Assembly: GCA_907164885.2 (NCBI GenBank)
Contig: OU015490.1
Coordinates: 233,156,241-233,220,240, forward strand
Origin: Dolomedes plantarius
Taxonomy: Eukaryota; Arthropoda; Arachnida; Araneae; Dolomedidae
Reading direction: 5' to 3'
DNA: 64,000 bases
Below the pieces are notes generated by a model, which had not been told where the DNA came from, ran no database searches, and worked only from the letters and a program-made list of their open reading frames with translations. The position numbers and the translations under genes were made by a program. Below are positions 33,139 to 44,009 of this stretch, in pieces. Position 1 is the stretch's first letter. The number at the start of each line of letters is the position of its first letter.

Positions 33139-34658
33139 AACTCTGGTGAAATAAATTAAGAGAATTTGCATATTTTATCGAATTTCATGAAAAGAACTGA
33201 ACTGAATGCAAAACCACTGCTTCTAGACAAAAATGCAAATCTTGTACGTCAAATACATAAGCGTACACGTGTGTGTTGGAGGAGCCAGTAGAGAAACAGG
33301 CTTTATAAGCGCGCCAAAGTTAAGAAACATTTCGTTCGCTAGCACACCTCGGCGAATTTCTTGGTGTTATTTTGCAGCAATCAATTAATTTCAAATTGTA
33401 ACTGTAAAAATGAGTAACCAAAAACGTTTAGATGATGGAATGAGGTGGAGAATTGTAGGGAGGCTAGACGCAGGCCAATCTCAAGTCTAAATTTGTAGAG
33501 AGTTCAATTTAACGCCCAGTGTCGTGTGTAACTTATGGAAACAGTTCCAGGATACCGGATCCATCGAGAGAAAGCCTGGGCAAGGTCGTCAAAGAGCCAC
33601 GGCGGCCAGAGAAGATCGCCATTTGTCGATTATAGCGAGGCGTAACAGGAGTGCTACAGCTTCTCAGCTCTCTCGTGACTTGTATACAGCCACAGGAACC
33701 CGTGTATCAAGGGTGACTGTTTCCAAAAGACTTCACGAGAGAGCGTTGTTTGCAAGAAGACCTGCTGTTTGCGTCCCGCTCACTTCTACGAACAGGAAAA
33801 TACGTTTATCATGGTGCAGAGAGCACAGAGATTGGAGTATGGATCAATGGGCGACCGTTCTCTTCACTGATGACCCGGTTCAGCCTAAACACTGATTCTC
33901 GCCGTACGTTCATATGGAGAGAACCAGGGACCCGCTACCTACCCTCCAATGTCCACGAAATCGACCATTATGGCGGAGGATGTTTAATGGCCTGGGCAGG
34001 CATGATGTTGGATGGCCGCACACCTCTCCATGTCTTTGAATGAGGCACTGTGACTGGTGTGAGGTATAGGGATTTGGACTTGGAGCTCTATGTTCGACTT
34101 TTCAGGGGTGCAGTTGGCCCTGAGTTTATTTTAATAGACGATAATGCGAGGCCACATAGAGCTTTTCTGGTCGACGAATTTCTAGAGAGTGAGGATATTC
34201 GCCGGATGCATTGGCTAGCCAGATATCCTGGCCTTAACCCTAAAAAGCATGTCTGGGACGCTCTGGGGAGCGCAATTGCAATTCGCAACCCCCTCCGAGA
34301 ACCATCCAGGGAATGAAAACAGCGTTGCTGAATGAGTGGGACTAATTGCCACAGGAAATGATAAACTCCCTCATTTCAAGTATGAAATCACGCTGCGAGA
34401 CCTGTATATCTGTAAGAGGGGACCATACCCCCTATTAACCAATCTATTAACCCATTTTTTTGTTTATTCTGCAACCGCTGTTTGATACCTTCCGACTCCA
34501 ACGAGTGTTACGCACGACCATGCGTGTGTATTACAATTATTGAATGGTTATTTATATTGTATCAATGTATGTACATATCAAATTTCCTTAAAATCGGTAC
34601 AGTAGTTCTAGAGATAATCGACCAAGTCTGCAAATTCTCTTAATTTCTTACACCAGTG
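33139..34658 (+). mobile_element. Tc1-type transposon, dead
   Basis: Inverted ends share TTAAGAGAATTTGCA (left) and TGCAAATTCTCTTAA (right), with CTCTGGTG / CACCAGTG outermost and TA on both sides. The uninterrupted paralogous site in copy A confirms the borders. About 1.52 kb. Confidence 0.85.
33410..34438 (+). pseudogene. Tc1 transposase pseudogene
   Basis: Starts MSNQKRLDDGMRWRIVGRLD and runs nearly full length (~340 residues) with a TAA after GQSQV, a frame change after VLFTDD, a TGA after PLHVFE, and a further shift after about 34,280. The helix-turn-helix half (TPSVVCNLWKQF) and the GRQRATAAREDR linker are readable. The first Asp (FTDD) and second Asp (IDDNARPH) remain, but the third motif reads NPKKHVWD instead of the usual NPIEHVWD, so the catalytic Glu is Lys, and the preceding SPDL is YPGL. 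It cannot be active. It is a different Tc1 lineage from 39,037-40,077. Confidence 0.9.
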
Positions 34659-35193
34659 TATATCTAAATATTTTCTTAGATTGAATCTCTTGGTCACGAC
34701 TTAAAATCAAATGTACAACCATAATTAAAATTCTTACAATCAGCTTTTTCCTAAATTTTTTTCCCGGAAAAATAGTTTAGATCCCTTACTTAAGACCAAA
34801 CATTTATCTGCAAGAAATTTGAATAAACTTGCAGTTTATTTTACTTAAAAAAAAATAAATGCTTCAAAGGAAAATGTTCGTAAAAGAATGAAGAATAAAT
34901 AAAAATACATATATTGTATTTTCACTTGTTTTGCTTTTCTCTTCATTTCCTGTTTAGAGAAGTTCTGCAGATATAAAATTTTGATGTTTTTTATACAGTA
35001 TTTTCATCAAACTGCAAACCTATTTCGAAGCAGATCATCTTTCAAGAAAATAAATTGAAACTAACCAATAGTTGTGAAAGAAAGAATGATAATGGGATCC
35101 ACACTTCTGGAGATAAAAAATAAATGAGAAATTCGCTGATTTTTTCCAGTTGCACAGATAATTTTTAAAAAATATTTTTTATCAAAATTTTAT

Positions 35194-36118
35194 ATAGTTT
35201 TTGTGATGTTGCGATGACAGTTATTTTTAGCTAAGAATTTTTAACAGAGAACACTGGGTATGATATTTTGTGGACCGAGAACTAAGTGAAATATGAATGG
35301 TGCTCGTGAAAAAAATATTTACAGTAAATATTTGAGTTACGTATAACATTATATCAATCAAGTGCATCTCAATATAGGATTTGTTTGTGATGTTTGAGAT
35401 GACTATTATGTTTAGCTAGGAATTTTTAACAGAGAACACTGAATATGTTATTTTGTGAACTAAGTACGAAGTGAAATATGAATAGTGCTCGTGAAAAAAA
35501 TATTTACAGTAAATATTTGAGTGAGGTATGGCATAAAGATAATCAAGTGCATTACATTATGGGTTTTGTTTGTGATGTTGGGAATGACAACTATTTTTAG
35601 CTAGGAATTTTTAATAGGTACTGGATATGATATTTTGTGGACTAAGTGAAATGTGAATGGTGCTCGTGAAAAAAAATATTTACAGCAAATATTTGAGTTA
35701 CCTATAACATTAAGTTATTCAAGTGCATTACATTATGGGATTTGTTTGTGATGTTTGGGATGAAAATTATGTTTAGCTAGAAATTTTTTAACATAGAACA
35801 CTGAATATGTTAGTTTGTGAACTAAGTACGAAGTGAAATATGAATGGTGCTCGTGAAAAAAGTATTTACAGCAAATATTTAAGTTGCCTATAACATTAAG
35901 TTAATCAAGTGCATTACATTATGGGATTTGTTTGTGATGTTTGGGAAGACAATTATGTTTAGCTAGAAATTTTTAAGAGTGAACACTGGATATGATATTT
36001 TGTGGACTAAGTACTAAGTGAAATATAAATGGTGCTTGTGAAAAAATATTTACAATAAATATTTGAGTTATGTATAATATAAAGATAGCCAAGGGCATTA
36101 CATTATGGGGTTTGTTAA
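35194..36118 (+). repeat. 185-bp satellite-like tandem array (5 units)
   Basis: Anchor TTTAGCTAGGAATTTTTAAC recurs at about 35,228, 35,413, 35,598, 35,774 and 35,960, a period near 185 bp (one unit shorter). Units contain ATATTTACAGTAAATATTT, a near-palindrome. Two more units lie at 32,547-32,905. Confidence 0.9.
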
Positions 36119-37048
36119 TGAATATCATGGATTAGATCGATGCTATAGTAGTTAACATATTTATTTGATTGCAGATAGCTCAGGTTCGATTCTCAATATA
36201 AGAACTAGTTTTTTTTAAGGTTCTAGATATTTTTAGGTGAAAACGAGCAATTTGGAAAAAACTTTCAACTTTACTGACGATTATGATAACTTTTTAACCC
36301 AAAAATCTTTTGCTTAGAGTGTAAGGCAGAGACTTAGTTGTTGCATTGATGGTTAACGTAAAATAGAGAAAAATCGGTTACACTGCATTGTGTAGTCCCC
36401 CTCAATTTATCGCAAATTATGGGAGCAACGTTTTTTAGTTCAAAGATTTCCCCACAGACGCCCAATAGGGTAATAAATATCCAAACTTTTTACTGCTTTA
36501 GCTGAAGTATCCTTAATAATTTAATTAGCTATTAATAAATTATTTATTTAAATTTATTGTAATAAGGGGATATAAAACGTTAACTCATTTCGGGTTGACT
36601 TTATTTCTAAACTAGCTTCCTGGTTGTATGCGGCGTTGTCATATGGAAATTACTCAGATTTTTTTCAGTTTAATTTTGTGCTTTTTTAGCTGCATGTTTG
36701 TGCGCAAAATGAGTGCATAAAGTGTAAGTTTAAAGGATTTGACTAAAATTAAGTAAATGGGAGGAAAATATATGATTGAGTGTTGCATTAAAATGGCTTG
36801 ATTGCGTGTAGTATGATTTATGATAAGTGTAATTCCGTTATAAAACCTCAAATCCGTTAAAACGTCAGTGAGAGAGGGTTCTTGGTTTAGTTAGAGAAAT
36901 ACTTCTTTGGTAACTATTTCGAATATTTTTAATATCGTCCGGACTAATTACTTGAATGTCCATAACATCGTCTTTCCTGAGCATCCATTAATTGAATTGG
37001 CAACAATAAAACGTATCGATATTCATATTTGTAAGTTTTTAATATTTG
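36119..37048. other. No gene seen
   Basis: AT-rich intergenic DNA. Short frames here have no recognisable domain. Confidence 0.5.
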
Positions 37049-37050
37049 TA

Positions 37051-38495
37051 CAGTGGACGCTCGTTAATTCGAACTCAAAGGTTCCCAGAAAAAAGTTCGA
37101 ATTATCCGAAGTTCGAATTATCCGATGTTAAGAGAAAATATATAACTTTAAATATGTATCACTGAAGAAGAAATTATCCCAGTATGTATAACCCCAGAAA
37201 ATATATTATACTATGTTATCTAAAGTTAAACATATTAAAAAGCAATACAGACTTACCTTAATCATAAAATGAAGAAGAATATATGCAGTATAAAGTAAAC
37301 TTTTATTAAAAATATGAATTACACTTCGGGGAAAAACTGTAAAATGTATTTTTGGTTCTGTTTATGATGCCTACATTGTTCAGCCAGCTTCTCGATTTGA
37401 AGTAAACATTTCAATTCATTTTCAGAGGAAGGTTCCATCTGAATAAATGCTTTCAGAGTTTTAATGGAGTCCATTATGGCTTTGTCCATTATGGCCGCAT
37501 TAAAAATATCTTGCGGCAGGTAAGTAGAGAAAATCCCTGTCAGTTTCCTACTGAAATTTGTGCATACGTCTTCGTTTACATCAGAGCTTTGGCCACATAC
37601 AGTTTGATAAGAAATATTGTACCTTGACTTAAATCGAGAAAGCCATCCATCACTGCATTTAAAATCTTCAATACCCATTCGACTTGCCAATTCATCAGCC
37701 TTCGTCAGCACTAGGGGTCCATTTATCGGAAAATTTCGAGATCTAACATCCTGGAACCATAGCAGTAAAGCTTTTTCTAGAACTTCTTGGGGCGCCTTTC
37801 CATGCGTTTCCTTCCTCTAGCAAATTTTGATTTTTCCCATGAATCTAAAGTTGGCTCCTTGTTTTTCAAATTAGTTGACAAGGCATTTTTTTTAATTACA
37901 TAGTCAGATGCTAACTTTGCTTTACATTCGCCATTCTCTACTTTCTTTAAAATTTCTACCTTTGTCTCCAAAGTTAGGGTTTTGTACTTTCTACTTGTAG
38001 ACATCCTGAATTTTTACACGTTCACACCACAGAACGAGGAAGAAAAACTAGGCCACATTAACTTGTCTGCACTGCAGTTATAAGTGACGCAGGTCCCTAG
38101 AATCTGTAGTAAAGGCTAGTTTTTCTGAAATTCTAAGAAAATCGATCCAAATAAAGGAAAATTGCTTTTTCCTTTTAGCACTAATAAGAAGGACAGTAAC
38201 TACTAACGTTTAGCGGAAATGCAATAGTCTAGGAATGCAGGCATGTGCCTCTTTACATAGAAAAGAAATTTTGACACACAAAATAATAAATACAGTGTGT
38301 ATTTTCTCCATTAAACGAGGAAAAAATTTTTTTGTCAAATTTTTAGTTCGAATTAACCGAAGTGATAAAAATTTAGTTCGAATTAATGAGATATTTTTAA
38401 CATTAACTCCAATACAAGTTTTTTGGGGCCTTTGGATTAGTTCGAATTAACCGAAAGTTCGAATTAACCGAGTTCGAATTAACGAGCGTCCACTG
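37051..38495 (-). mobile_element. pogo/Tigger-type element, internally deleted
   Basis: Ends CAGTGGACGCTCGTTAATTC and GAATTAACGAGCGTCCACTG are perfect inverted repeats flanked by TA (37,049-37,050; 38,496-38,497). Subterminal copies of GTTCGAATTAACCG / TTCGAATTATCCGA lie inside both ends. 1,445 bp, with a shortened transposase on the minus strand. Confidence 0.92.
37319..38004 (-). pseudogene. Tigger/jerky-type transposase, DDE domain deleted
   Basis: The first part (38,004-37,777) starts MSTSRKYKTLTLETKVEILK, a psq-type helix-turn-helix. After a frameshift near 37,800 it continues as a CENP-B-type DNA-binding domain: ADELASRMGIEDFKCSDGWL, then FKSRYNISYQTVCGQ. It reaches YLPQDIFNA, where family members normally continue into the DDE domain with NADETG, but here jumps to a short C-terminal tail ending at 37,319. 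So the DNA-binding part remains and the catalytic domain is gone. Related host genes (jerky, CENP-B) exist, but the perfect terminal repeats mark this as a transposon. Confidence 0.85.
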
Positions 38496-38900
38496 TACTA
38501 ATATCTGTAGACAACATTATTGATATGCATATACAGTGATTTCCGCTTATAAGAATCACGTTTGTTATTACTGTTTTTGATTCTTATAAGCGGTTGATTC
38601 TTTTAGCCGAAATTTAGGTTTCTGGACAGGAACACACACACCTATATATACATATATTAGATAATTTACTATAATTATTAATTTAATGGTCAATTTAATT
38701 TACGTTAATTATCTTTTATTAAAATTATTTTTATAATTTTAAAAAATACAACTTAATTTCTAGACTTATAAGTAGATACACATGATTATAGTAAGAGAAG
38801 AAAGAAAATCCAATATTTGTTACAACATACCTGCTTAACAGTTTAACATTTCAGCTACAGGAAGGGTACAAGAAAAAGTTTTCTATGGTAGTTTGACGTA

Positions 38901-40307
38901 CACTGCTGGCCACCCAAATTGCAACACCAAGAAAGACAAGAGATATCACAACAAAATTTATTTTGTAGATAACATGTTGACCAAGTATCAAATGATTAAA
39001 TTTATAGACTTCTGTGAAGTGTGGTTCCTGCCAAAATCAGTAGCCAGAGTAGCCGCCATAGTTGGAGATCACCGCTGCCACACGCCTCGGCATTGATTCA
39101 AAGAGACTTTGGATGAGTTCTTGGGGTACAGCAGACCAAGCAGCTTTCACACGTTGCCAAAGTTGATCTGCTGTGGCAGCTGGGGATGGAATCTGGGTCA
39201 ATCGTAGAGCAGCCATGGACCATATGTTTTCTATCGGCGAAAGATCCGGAGAACGAGGCGGCCAGGAAAGCAATTCAATCTGGCCATTGACGAAGAACCA
39301 TTGGACAATGCATGCCACGTGTGGTCGTGCATTATCCTGTTGAAATATGGCTGGGGGCAAGCCCTGCAGGTAAGGAAGGACAACTGGCTCCAACACCTCG
39401 GAGATGTAGCGCTGGCTGTTTAAAGTACCGGCAATGCGTACTAGAGGTGGGCGAGAGTGATATCCAATACCGCCCCATACCATAATACCCGGTGCAGGAC
39501 CAGTGTGGCGGTGCATAACGCAGCTGTTCAGCATCCTCTCTTCACGGTGTCTCCAGACTCGAATGCGACCATCGTGGTGTTGCAGACAGAGGCGTGACTC
39601 GTCAGTAAAGACAATTTCATTCCATTCTGCCGTCCACATCGTTCTGTCATCGCACCATTCGCGGCGGAGACGTCTGTGGTTCTGCGTGAAGGGTAGACAA
39701 AGCAATGGACGTCTTGCGGACAGACCACTCTGCTGTAAACTTCGTCGAATGGTACGCGCAGACACTGGATGATGTGTTACAGGCTGCATGTGCTGTGCTA
39801 TGGTTCGTGATGTGACTGAGCGATCCGTCACTGCCATGCGCACAATTTGCCTGTCATCACGTGAAGTGGTGCGCTGAGGTGGATGCGATCGAACACGCCG
39901 GTCCGTCGTACCCTCCTGCATCCAACGATCACATATCCGCATTACAGTTGTTTGGTTTCGTCCAACACGACTACCGATTTCGCTGAAAGATAATCCACAA
40001 TCTCGGTAGGCCACTATCCTTCCTCTGTCGAACTCGGATACTTGATCAAAAGATGATCGCTGTTTTCGACGAGGCATAATGGATCGTTTTTTTTTAAAAC
40101 ACAAGAAAAACACAATTGCCGAACTTGAAATCGTCGAAATCTCCAATCCTTAAATAGCGCTTTGAAGTGGCGCCACAGGCGTGCGTGATGTGAGTCTGCG
40201 CTGAAATTCTAATCATTTGCATATCTCACCTCCGCTAATGCATGTTGTAAATTTAATGTTATTTGCATGTTTCCTTCAGGGTGTTGCATTTACAGTGGTC
40301 AGAAGTG
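38901..40307 (-). mobile_element. Tc1-type transposon, structurally complete
   Basis: Ends CACTGCTGGCCACCCAAATT (left) and GTAAATGCAACACC-type inverse (right), matching over about 30 bases with some differences, flanked by TA (38,899-38,900; 40,308-40,309). 1,407 bp, with one intact transposase on the minus strand. Inserted in the Tigger-like element 38,534-40,917. Confidence 0.92.
39037..40077 (-). CDS. Tc1-family transposase, intact
   Basis: 346-residue cut-and-paste transposase, the usual length for Tc1 proteins. I start at MPRRKQRSSF (40,075-40,077), because the 23 residues upstream are hydrophobic and untypical. Residues about 12-50 form the first helix-turn-helix (SFSEIGSRVGRNQTTVMRIC); the second follows at about 75-125. 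The DDE domain has D159 (FTDESRL), D248 (FQQDNARPH) and E283 (SPIENIW), with exactly 34 residues between the last two, the DD34E signature. GIMVWGGIGY lies between the first two Asp. No stop or frameshift, and terminal repeats and TA flanks are present, so it may be active or recently active. Very similar proteins abound in spider genomes (inference from memory). Confidence 0.95.
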   Translation of the reverse strand: MPRRKQRSSFDQVSEFDRGRIVAYRDCGLSFSEIGSRVGRNQTTVMRICDRWMQEGTTDRRVRSHPPQRTTSRDDRQIVRMAVTDRSVTSRTIAQHMQPVTHHPVSARTIRRSLQQSGLSARRPLLCLPFTQNHRRLRREWCDDRTMWTAEWNEIVFTDESRLCLQHHDGRIRVWRHREERMLNSCVMHRHTGPAPGIMVWGGIGYHSRPPLVRIAGTLNSQRYISEVLEPVVLPYLQGLPPAIFQQDNARPHVACIVQWFFVNGQIELLSWPPRSPDLSPIENIWSMAALRLTQIPSPAATADQLWQRVKAAWSAVPQELIQSLFESMPRRVAAVISNYGGYSGY

Positions 40308-41046
40308 TAATGAAGTTTTCAGGAGGCTGTTTATACCTCTTTCAATATCAATAGTCTCAGACTAAGATTCACCTTCTAGCTTACGTTTCACGGTTTGATA
40401 ACGTGCTGAATCTAATAATGTCACGTTTGCCTAAGTGATAGTGAACACTTCCCCGAAGATTTATGTGTCTCAGGGTTCAGGAAGCCGCAACCAGGATGTG
40501 GGATAAAGAGTCCCTATTTTTGTTTGTCAGTGGAGAAAAGTAAAATCGGATCCGGACGGGTAAAGATGCCCCCGTGTTAAGCTGATAGGACAATGTTGTG
40601 CTAAATCATTTAAGGGGAAACTATTATAAAATGTCTAACAAAGAAAGGGATGCATTTTATGACTGTATTCCATCCCATCTTATCGCTCTTCCCTTTACAA
40701 AAAATAAAGAAAGAACTTCGTGCCTTTTGAGGGTTTAAGTGGCTTTTTTTGAAAAATGAAAGGAAAGCGAAGAGTGTAAACTGATTCTTAAAACCGGTGG
40801 ATTGATTCTTTAAAGCGAAAATTTTAACATGGAAATAATACATTTTTTTTTTGTAATATTGATTCTTATAAACGGTTGATTCTTATAACCACTGATCACT
40901 ATAAGCGGTGGTTACTGTACTTTTATTCAAAGGAAATGACACTGATACGAGGGTCGTTTGGTAAGTCCACGTTAAATCCGAGAGATGGCACCACTGCCCT
41001 CAGAATGTTCATCAACCTTACATTTGGAATGATGCATACTGTAACG

Positions 41047-41366
41047 CAGTGGTCCCCAACCCCGGGCCGCGGACCGGTACCGGTCCGTGGATCAAATGGT
41101 ACCGGGCCGCCAGCTTAGGGCCACAAGCTCAGGGTTCTCATTGATTTAGCGTTCTATTGAGTTAAAATGTTAAATCACTTTGTATTCATTTTTTGGTGTA
41201 ACTGTATTTTATTTTGAAGGCATGTTTAAGTGCAATTAAATAAAAATTATTAAATCAAAAAAAATCTAAAATATAAACAATCAACGCCCCGCCCCCCCTC
41301 AGTGGGCCGCGGTAAAATTATCAAACGTTGACCGGTCCGCGGCGATAAAAAGGTTGGGGAGCACTG
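41047..41366. mobile_element. hAT MITE 1 in the mariner
   Basis: Ends CAGTGGTCCCCAACCCCGGG and AGGTTGGGGAGCACTG; flanks CTGTAACG (41,039-41,046) and CTGTAATG (41,367-41,374), an 8-bp target duplication with one change. GC-rich subterminal GGACCGGTACCGGTCC is palindromic. CAGTGGTCCCCAACC is a widespread hAT (Charlie-like) terminus. Confidence 0.88.
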
Positions 41367-41966
41367 CTGTAATGCATGTAAAATCGTAAACAGATTCGAC
41401 GTAATCTTGTGACTGACAACCAGTGTAGTCGTTAAACTCTTATTAGTGCTCCCACAATGGAGACAATGAGTTTCACGTATTGATAAAACATGGCTTTTTA
41501 AAAGGCAAAACGGGGGTAGAAACTAAATTCGGGATGGATAATTAAATAGAATGGCGAGTCTTCACTTTAGTATCCAATTATGTACACGTAGTTTGTTGAT
41601 TTTCGTTGCAGCCGAATGAGCACAAGTGATTCTGAACGTTCTAGCCGCATGCTGGCTGCATGCTGACTGGAGCCCAGCTGACTGCATGCTGGAAATTATT
41701 TTGAGAAAATCCATGATATTGTGATGAAGGATCTTATATATTATTTCTATAAGGTGATTTTTTGTGATGATCCCTATTTCTCTCTTCATACTTAAGCAAT
41801 ATCGATAAACGAGGACTTTAAAGATTAAGTTCTCCGCTTCTGACAAATTGTTAATTTAGAATTACACATTGTATTATTTGTTTAAAAATCTAGGTTAAAA
41901 ATTGACTTCTGGCCCTAGAGTTCTTTCCCTGGATGGGTCTATACGGCACGGTCAAATATTGTGTAC

Positions 41967-42419
41967 CATAGGCGTAGCCACGGGGGAGGGCAGCACGTGC
42001 CCTACCCCAACTTAGCTTGAAATAAATTAAAACGTTAATAGAAATTCAGTTAAAATCCGAAAATTGCATACAACTTTTAAGAAAGTTGGTTTTTTTCCCG
42101 CATTTTCAAGCTGTGAAACTGAAGATTCCATCTTTAGCCTTAACATAGTTTTTAACAATGATATGATCCATAACAAAAATTCGATGGTATATTTTTTTCC
42201 CATTTTATTTATATTATAGTTATTTTTATCATTGTACAACTTTTGAATACTACTGGAATATCAATTCTATTGTTATTCGATTTTTAAAAAAGTCATCATA
42301 TTTCATATTTTAAGGACCGCCAGGTAGTCAATGCACAGAGTAGGGCACTAACTGAATTCATTTCGTGCCCCTCCCCCCCCCCAAAAAAAAAAAGAAGTTA
42401 GAAGCACGCTACGCCTATG
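41967..42419. mobile_element. hAT MITE 2
   Basis: Ends CATAGGCGTAGC and GCTACGCCTATG are perfect 12-bp inverted repeats. Flanks TTGTGTAC (41,959-41,966) and TTGTGTAA (42,420-42,427) form an 8-bp target duplication. C-rich and A-rich runs near the right end. Confidence 0.85.
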
Positions 42420-42427
42420 TTGTGTAA

Positions 42428-42720
42428 AAAGAGGTTTTGTAATGCAAATATCACATTTTCCACTAGTTTGTGTCATAGTTAACTTTTAATATTGTGTACA
42501 AATGTGTTCTGACGTGTACATGTCTCATGCTCCCCTGTTTTGTGTTATGTTTCACCTCTAATATTGTGTCCAATGGTGTTTTGTAATGGATTTTGTATTA
42601 TCTTTTAAGCACCACTGTTGTTTGACAAATAAACAATGGCTACAAACGAACCGATTCTTCTTTCAACCTGCTACAAATCACCAATCTCACTATAAAATTA
42701 ATCGTATTTTATTCGCATGC
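42428..42720. other. Unassigned insert in the mariner
   Basis: Together with 41,546-41,958 this separates the mariner start from its second coding piece. TTTGACAAATAAACAATGG near 42,628 contains an AATAAA signal. No gene seen. Confidence 0.4.
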
Positions 42721-43147
42721 GAAATTTTTGCACGGGCCACTTAATAGAAAATTAAAACTGAGAGAGGTTCCTGAGGCTGTTGGCATTTCAACAGAGCGCG
42801 TACATAATATTTTGCATGAATATTTGCATATGAGAAGCTGTCGGCAATGTGATTGCCACGTTTGCTAACAGTCTCAAAAACTTGACCTAGGGAATACTAT
42901 GAACCTTAATTTAGAGCTGTTTCAAACGAATCTTTTCATTCAAAATTTCGGAAATACGGATCCATTTCTATCATCCAGACACGAAAGGACAACCAAAACA
43001 GTGGGATGAAGCATGTGAACCTGCACCAAAACGGTGAAAAACGATTCCATCAGAAGGAAAGGTTATAGTCACTCTTTTGGGGAACACCAGTAGTATAATT
43101 TTTATTGACTACTTGGAAAAGGAAAACGATTACCGTAAAGTACTATG

Positions 43148-43288
43148 CAGTGGCGTACCCAGGAAGGGGGGCCTCCCAAATATATAGAAATTGCATTATG
43201 AATATTGATTTTGCATTATAAATATTTTTATCCGTTCAACTAGCCCCCCCTCCCCCCCCCCCAAGAAAAAATCCTCGGTGCACCACTG
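43148..43288. mobile_element. hAT MITE 3 in mariner coding sequence
   Basis: Ends CAGTGGCGTACCCAGG and CTCGGTGCACCACTG; perfect 8-bp duplication GTACTATG on both sides (43,140-43,147; 43,289-43,296). 141 bp, with poly-C/poly-G runs inside. Confidence 0.9.
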
Positions 43289-43720
43289 GTACTATGCATC
43301 CTTACTGGATTGTTTGAATAGTGGAATTGAGACAAAAAGGCCCCATTTAGTTTTAAAAAATTGAAAGTTTCTTTTCAATTATGACAATGCCTTGGCTCAC
43401 CCATCTGTTATTGCGCTGCGAAACTGCAAAATGTTCAACACCCTCCGTATTCTACAGATTTGGCCCTATCGGACCACTTTTTGCTCACAAATATGAAAAA
43501 AAAAATGTTTTGAAGGTTACAAATTTGCATCAGTTTCCAAAGTGATTAGGCGAGCAAATGCTTATTTTGCAGATTTGAGAGAGTTTTTCTATAAGGAAGG
43601 GATAAAAAAAATGCTCGAAAATCATCGGATTAATGCACAAAAATAAATAAAAACTTTAAAAAATAAACCGAACTTTTATTTCTTTCCTTTAAAGCTAGTT
43701 GCTATCAAATTACGCTCGTA

Positions 43721-44009
43721 ATTTAAAAATGGGGATATGCAAGGAGATCAGATTCCTGAAAATTTAATTTTCCCCAGTTAATTAATTCAGAGTTCATGCC
43801 TTGGGGGGGGGAGGGTATTATTCCATTAAAAATATTCAGATTTATTTAAGATATTTAAAAATGTTGCGCTAATAACCAAGAAACATACATAAAGCAATGT
43901 AAAATTTGAAAGAAATAACGTAAAATATCCCGCGCACATACTCGTATGTAAATAAAAAATTATCTTACGCGAGAATACACCTACATCTTTCCAAGTGCAA
44001 ATGCACAAA
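43721..44009. other. No gene seen
   Basis: AT-rich sequence with a G-run at 43,803-43,813. Confidence 0.5.

Larger units (their letters stand above)
32984..36118 (+). repeat. Tandem segmental duplication, copy B (with Tc1 insertion)
   Basis: Homologous to copy A at 32,984-33,138 and, after the Tc1 element, from 34,659 on. It ends in five units of the 185-bp satellite against two in copy A. Confidence 0.85.
38534..40917. mobile_element. Second pogo/Tigger-like element, hosting a Tc1
   Basis: Left end CAGTGATTTCCGCTTATAAG, right end CTATAAGCGGTGGTTACTG, with TA on both sides (38,532-38,533; 40,918-40,919). Subterminal repeats GATTCTTATAAGCGGTTGAT (left) and GATTCTTATAAACGGTTGAT (right) support the pairing. 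Without the nested Tc1 it is about 975 bp and non-autonomous; 40,310-40,850 has no recognisable transposase. Confidence 0.8.
41457..43646 (+). pseudogene. mariner transposase pseudogene, interrupted
   Basis: The start region (41,457-41,545) gives, after one frame change, VLIKHGFLKGKTGVETKFG, the N-terminal helix region. From about 42,745 it resumes with LREVPEAVGISTERVHNILH and EYLHMR, the second helix-turn-helix. Later readable pieces include TWKRKTITVKYYAS, FNYDNALAHPSVIALRN (second Asp region, normally HDNAPAH), the degraded third-Asp region near 43,440-43,480, and EGIKKMLENHRINAQK near the end. Many stops and frameshifts. An irritans-like mariner is likely, but the subfamily is inference. 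Confidence 0.8.
40948..43718 (+). mobile_element. Decayed mariner with nested insertions
   Basis: Left end CGAGGGTCGTTTGGTAAGTC, right end GCTATCAAATTACGCTCG, partly matching inverted repeats, each next to TA (40,946-40,947; 43,719-43,720). Between them lie transposase remnants, three hAT MITEs (41,047-41,366; 41,967-42,419; 43,148-43,288) and about 700 bases of unassigned DNA (41,546-41,958 and 42,428-42,720) that interrupts the coding sequence. Confidence 0.75.

Noticed and set aside
37319..38004. Domesticated jerky/CENP-B-like host gene
   Set aside because: Perfect terminal repeats with TA duplications, a frameshift and a deleted DDE domain show a dead transposon.
39503..39772. Frames of about 65-90 residues overlapping the Tc1 transposase on other frames
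   Set aside because: Shadows of the intact transposase gene on the opposite strand or in another frame.
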